From the NCBI RefSeq assembly GCF_900582195.1, contig NZ_UTHA01000019.1, forward strand, positions 18,775 through 82,774: 64,000 bases of DNA. Direction: 5' to 3'. Shown piece after piece: positions 62,391 through 64,000 of the stretch (position 1 is its first letter; every line of letters begins with the position of its first letter). The notes below the pieces were generated by a model, which was not told the origin of the DNA, made no database searches, and saw only the letters and a list, made by a program, of their open reading frames with translations. A program made the position numbers and the translations under genes. This DNA comes from Pseudomonas viridiflava (GTDB lineage: Bacteria; Pseudomonadota; Gammaproteobacteria; Pseudomonadales; Pseudomonadaceae).

Positions 62391-64000
62391 ATGTTCGCGC
62401 CGGCCAATGAAACCCACTTTGCCCTGACCATCGAAGGTCTTTCTGCTGACTTTCAGGTATTCACCCTGCAAGGTCGCGAAGCCATCAGCCAGCCTTTTGT
62501 GTTCGAGGTGGAGCTGGTCAGTGAGCAGCCGTCGCTGGACCTCGAAACCCTGCTGCACAAACCGGCCTTCCTGCAACTGTCGCCCGACGGCAGCGGCATC
62601 CACGGCCAGATCTACCGCGCCGCGCAAGGCGATTCCGGCAAACGCCTGACCCGTTACTCGGTGACCCTGCGCCCGCAATTGTCCTACCTGGCGCATCGCG
62701 TCAACCAGCGCATCTTCCAGAACCTCACCGTGTCGAAAATCATCGGCATGGTCCTCGAAGAGCACGGCATTCAAAGCAACGCCTACGAATTCAAGACCGG
62801 TTCGATTTATCCCGAGCGCATCTACTGCGTGCAATACGATGAATCGGACCTGCATTTCATCCAGCGCCTGTGCGAGGAAGAAGGTATTCATTACCACTTC
62901 GAGCACACGGCGTCGGCGCACAAACTGGTGTTCGGCGATGACCAGACGGTGTTCCCGAAACTCAAGCCTGTGGCCTATCAGCAAGATTCCGGCATGGTCG
63001 CCAGCGACCCGGTGATCAAGCGCTTCGACCTGCGTCTGGAAACCCGTACCAGCCGCACCACCCGCCGCGATTACGATTTCGAAAAACCACGCCTCACCCT
63101 CGAAAGCGAAAACCGCGGCGACGCCCTGCCCGACCTCGAGGACTACGATTATCCGGGTCGTTTCATCGACCGCGAGCGCGGCAAACACCTGGCCAAACGC
63201 GCCCTCGAACGTCATCGCAGTGATTTCAAGCTGGCTGAAGGCAAGAGCGATCAGCCGCTGTTGGTCAGCGGCCACTTCCTCGCCCTCACCGCGCACCCGA
63301 AAGCCAAATGGAATGACCTCTGGCTGCTCACCGAAGTCCACCACGAAGGCAAGCAACCGCAAGTCCTCGAAGAGTCGGTGACCAGCGACACCACCGCACT
63401 GAAAGACGATTTCCACCAGGGCTACCGCAACCGCTTCCAGGCCACCCCATGGGACGTGCCGAACCGCCCGCCCCTGCGCCACCCGAAACCGCGCATCCTC
63501 GGCAGCCAGAGCGCCGTGGTCACCGGCCCGAAAGGCGAAGAGATCCACTGCGACGAGTACGGCCGCGTCAAAGTCCAGTTCCACTGGGACCGCGAAGGCG
63601 AAGCCGACGACAAAACCAGCTGCTGGCTGCGCGTCTCCAGCGCCTGGGCCGGCGCCCAGTACGGCGGCATCGCCATCCCGCGCATCGGCATGGAAGTGCT
63701 GGTCACCTTCCTTGAAGGCGACCCCGATCAACCGCTGATCAGCGGCTGCCTGTACCACAAGGAAAACACCGTCCCGTATGAGCTGCCGGCGAACAAGACT
63801 CGCAGCACTTTCAAGACCCTCAGCTCGATGGGCGGTGGCGGCTACAACGAACTGCGCATCGAAGACAAAAAAGGTCAGGAACAAATCTACCTGCACGCCC
63901 AGCGCGACTGGGACGAAAACGTCGAGCACGACCAGAAAATCCGCGTCGGCAACGAACGCCACGACACCGTCGAGCAAAACAGCTACACGGAATTCAAGGC
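62391..64000 (+). CDS. vgrG: T6SS tip protein VgrG, 3' end beyond window
   Basis: The first 536 codons are present. The gp27-like part and the gp5 OB-fold (GEEIHCDEYGRVKVQFHWDREG, YGGIAIPRIGMEVLVTFLEGDPDQP) are complete, and the beta-helix has begun (GGGGYNELRIEDKKGQEQIY). It resembles the VgrG at 3327 closely from about residue 140 on, while the first 130 residues differ more. The ATG follows GAGGAACAAGGG. Effector and immunity genes, if any, would lie to the right of the window. Confidence 0.95.
   Translation, partial: MFAPANETHFALTIEGLSADFQVFTLQGREAISQPFVFEVELVSEQPSLDLETLLHKPAFLQLSPDGSGIHGQIYRAAQGDSGKRLTRYSVTLRPQLSYLAHRVNQRIFQNLTVSKIIGMVLEEHGIQSNAYEFKTGSIYPERIYCVQYDESDLHFIQRLCEEEGIHYHFEHTASAHKLVFGDDQTVFPKLKPVAYQQDSGMVASDPVIKRFDLRLETRTSRTTRRDYDFEKPRLTLESENRGDALPDLEDYDYPGRFIDRERGKHLAKRALERHRSDFKLAEGKSDQPLLVSGHFLALTAHPKAKWNDLWLLTEVHHEGKQPQVLEESVTSDTTALKDDFHQGYRNRFQATPWDVPNRPPLRHPKPRILGSQSAVVTGPKGEEIHCDEYGRVKVQFHWDREGEADDKTSCWLRVSSAWAGAQYGGIAIPRIGMEVLVTFLEGDPDQPLISGCLYHKENTVPYELPANKTRSTFKTLSSMGGGGYNELRIEDKKGQEQIYLHAQRDWDENVEHDQKIRVGNERHDTVEQNSYTEFK

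Noticed and set aside
62274..63977. Long minus-strand ORF opposite the second vgrG
   Set aside because: Shadow of VgrG. The same kind of antisense frame appears opposite the first vgrG, as expected from codon bias.

Overview
The window is a GC-rich stretch of a Pseudomonas chromosome, most like the P. fluorescens group. This rests on the dense REP/REPIN hairpins (GAGCGAGC.TGCTCGC type, seven pairs), on typical Pseudomonas family proteins (DUF2388, DUF2790, secreted Mqo, LigD with PE-LIG-POL order) and on gene orders such as dhcR-dhcAB-atoB. No rRNA, tRNA, CRISPR array, transposase or integrase was seen.

Left part (1-9.3 kb): a truncated PAS-domain regulator, a beta-propeller protein with its regulator, then an orphan type VI secretion (T6SS) effector locus. 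This locus is one tightly overlapping unit: VgrG with a C-terminal transthyretin-like extension, a PoNe-type PD-(D/E)XK nuclease effector, a PoNi immunity protein and a second, unrelated immunity protein (DUF3396). The two immunity proteins end in the same module, and 34 bases at their 3' ends are identical.

9.3-13.5 kb: a NUDIX hydrolase, a 27-residue membrane microprotein and a SnoaL-like protein, followed by an AT-rich island (about 10.7-13.4 kb). The island has a membrane-anchored J-domain protein, an HTH-ImmA/IrrE metalloprotease broken by a one-base frameshift, and a PIN-like nuclease. It looks acquired and toxin-antitoxin-like.

13.5-27.8 kb: core metabolism and stress genes, namely malate:quinone oxidoreductase, a chemoreceptor, SodC, LigD, a methyltransferase with a haem-oxygenase-like diiron protein, phosphatidylcholine synthase and others.

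28-34.3 kb: a probable metal or redox stress regulon. DipZ, a small secreted protein made of four 14-residue repeats, and DUF2790 run leftward, and an OmpR-type two-component system runs rightward. Nearby is an operon of an MNIO (DUF692) maturase with its BufC-like partner but no adjacent precursor gene. The promoter regions of both loci carry TGTATC direct repeats with a 10-base period, which suggests control by this two-component system.

34.3-50.3 kb: a SAM methyltransferase, a sirtuin, the dhcR/dhcAB/atoB CoA-transferase-thiolase locus, cobF with a phosphatase-like gene, then an RpiR-controlled catabolic cluster. That cluster holds an isochorismatase-like hydrolase, a glutamine-synthetase-like ligase, an N-formylglutamate amidohydrolase, an APC permease and two AstA-type succinyltransferases; its substrate is unknown.

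50.3-64 kb: a repeat-rich stretch with a gene remnant, a secreted glutamate carboxypeptidase, a MASE2-GGDEF diguanylate cyclase, a Baeyer-Villiger monooxygenase with an alpha/beta hydrolase, glcDEF, hglS, and an hcp-vgrG unit. The hcp promoter has a sigma-54-type -24/-12 site and three upstream dyads. The last vgrG runs off the right edge.
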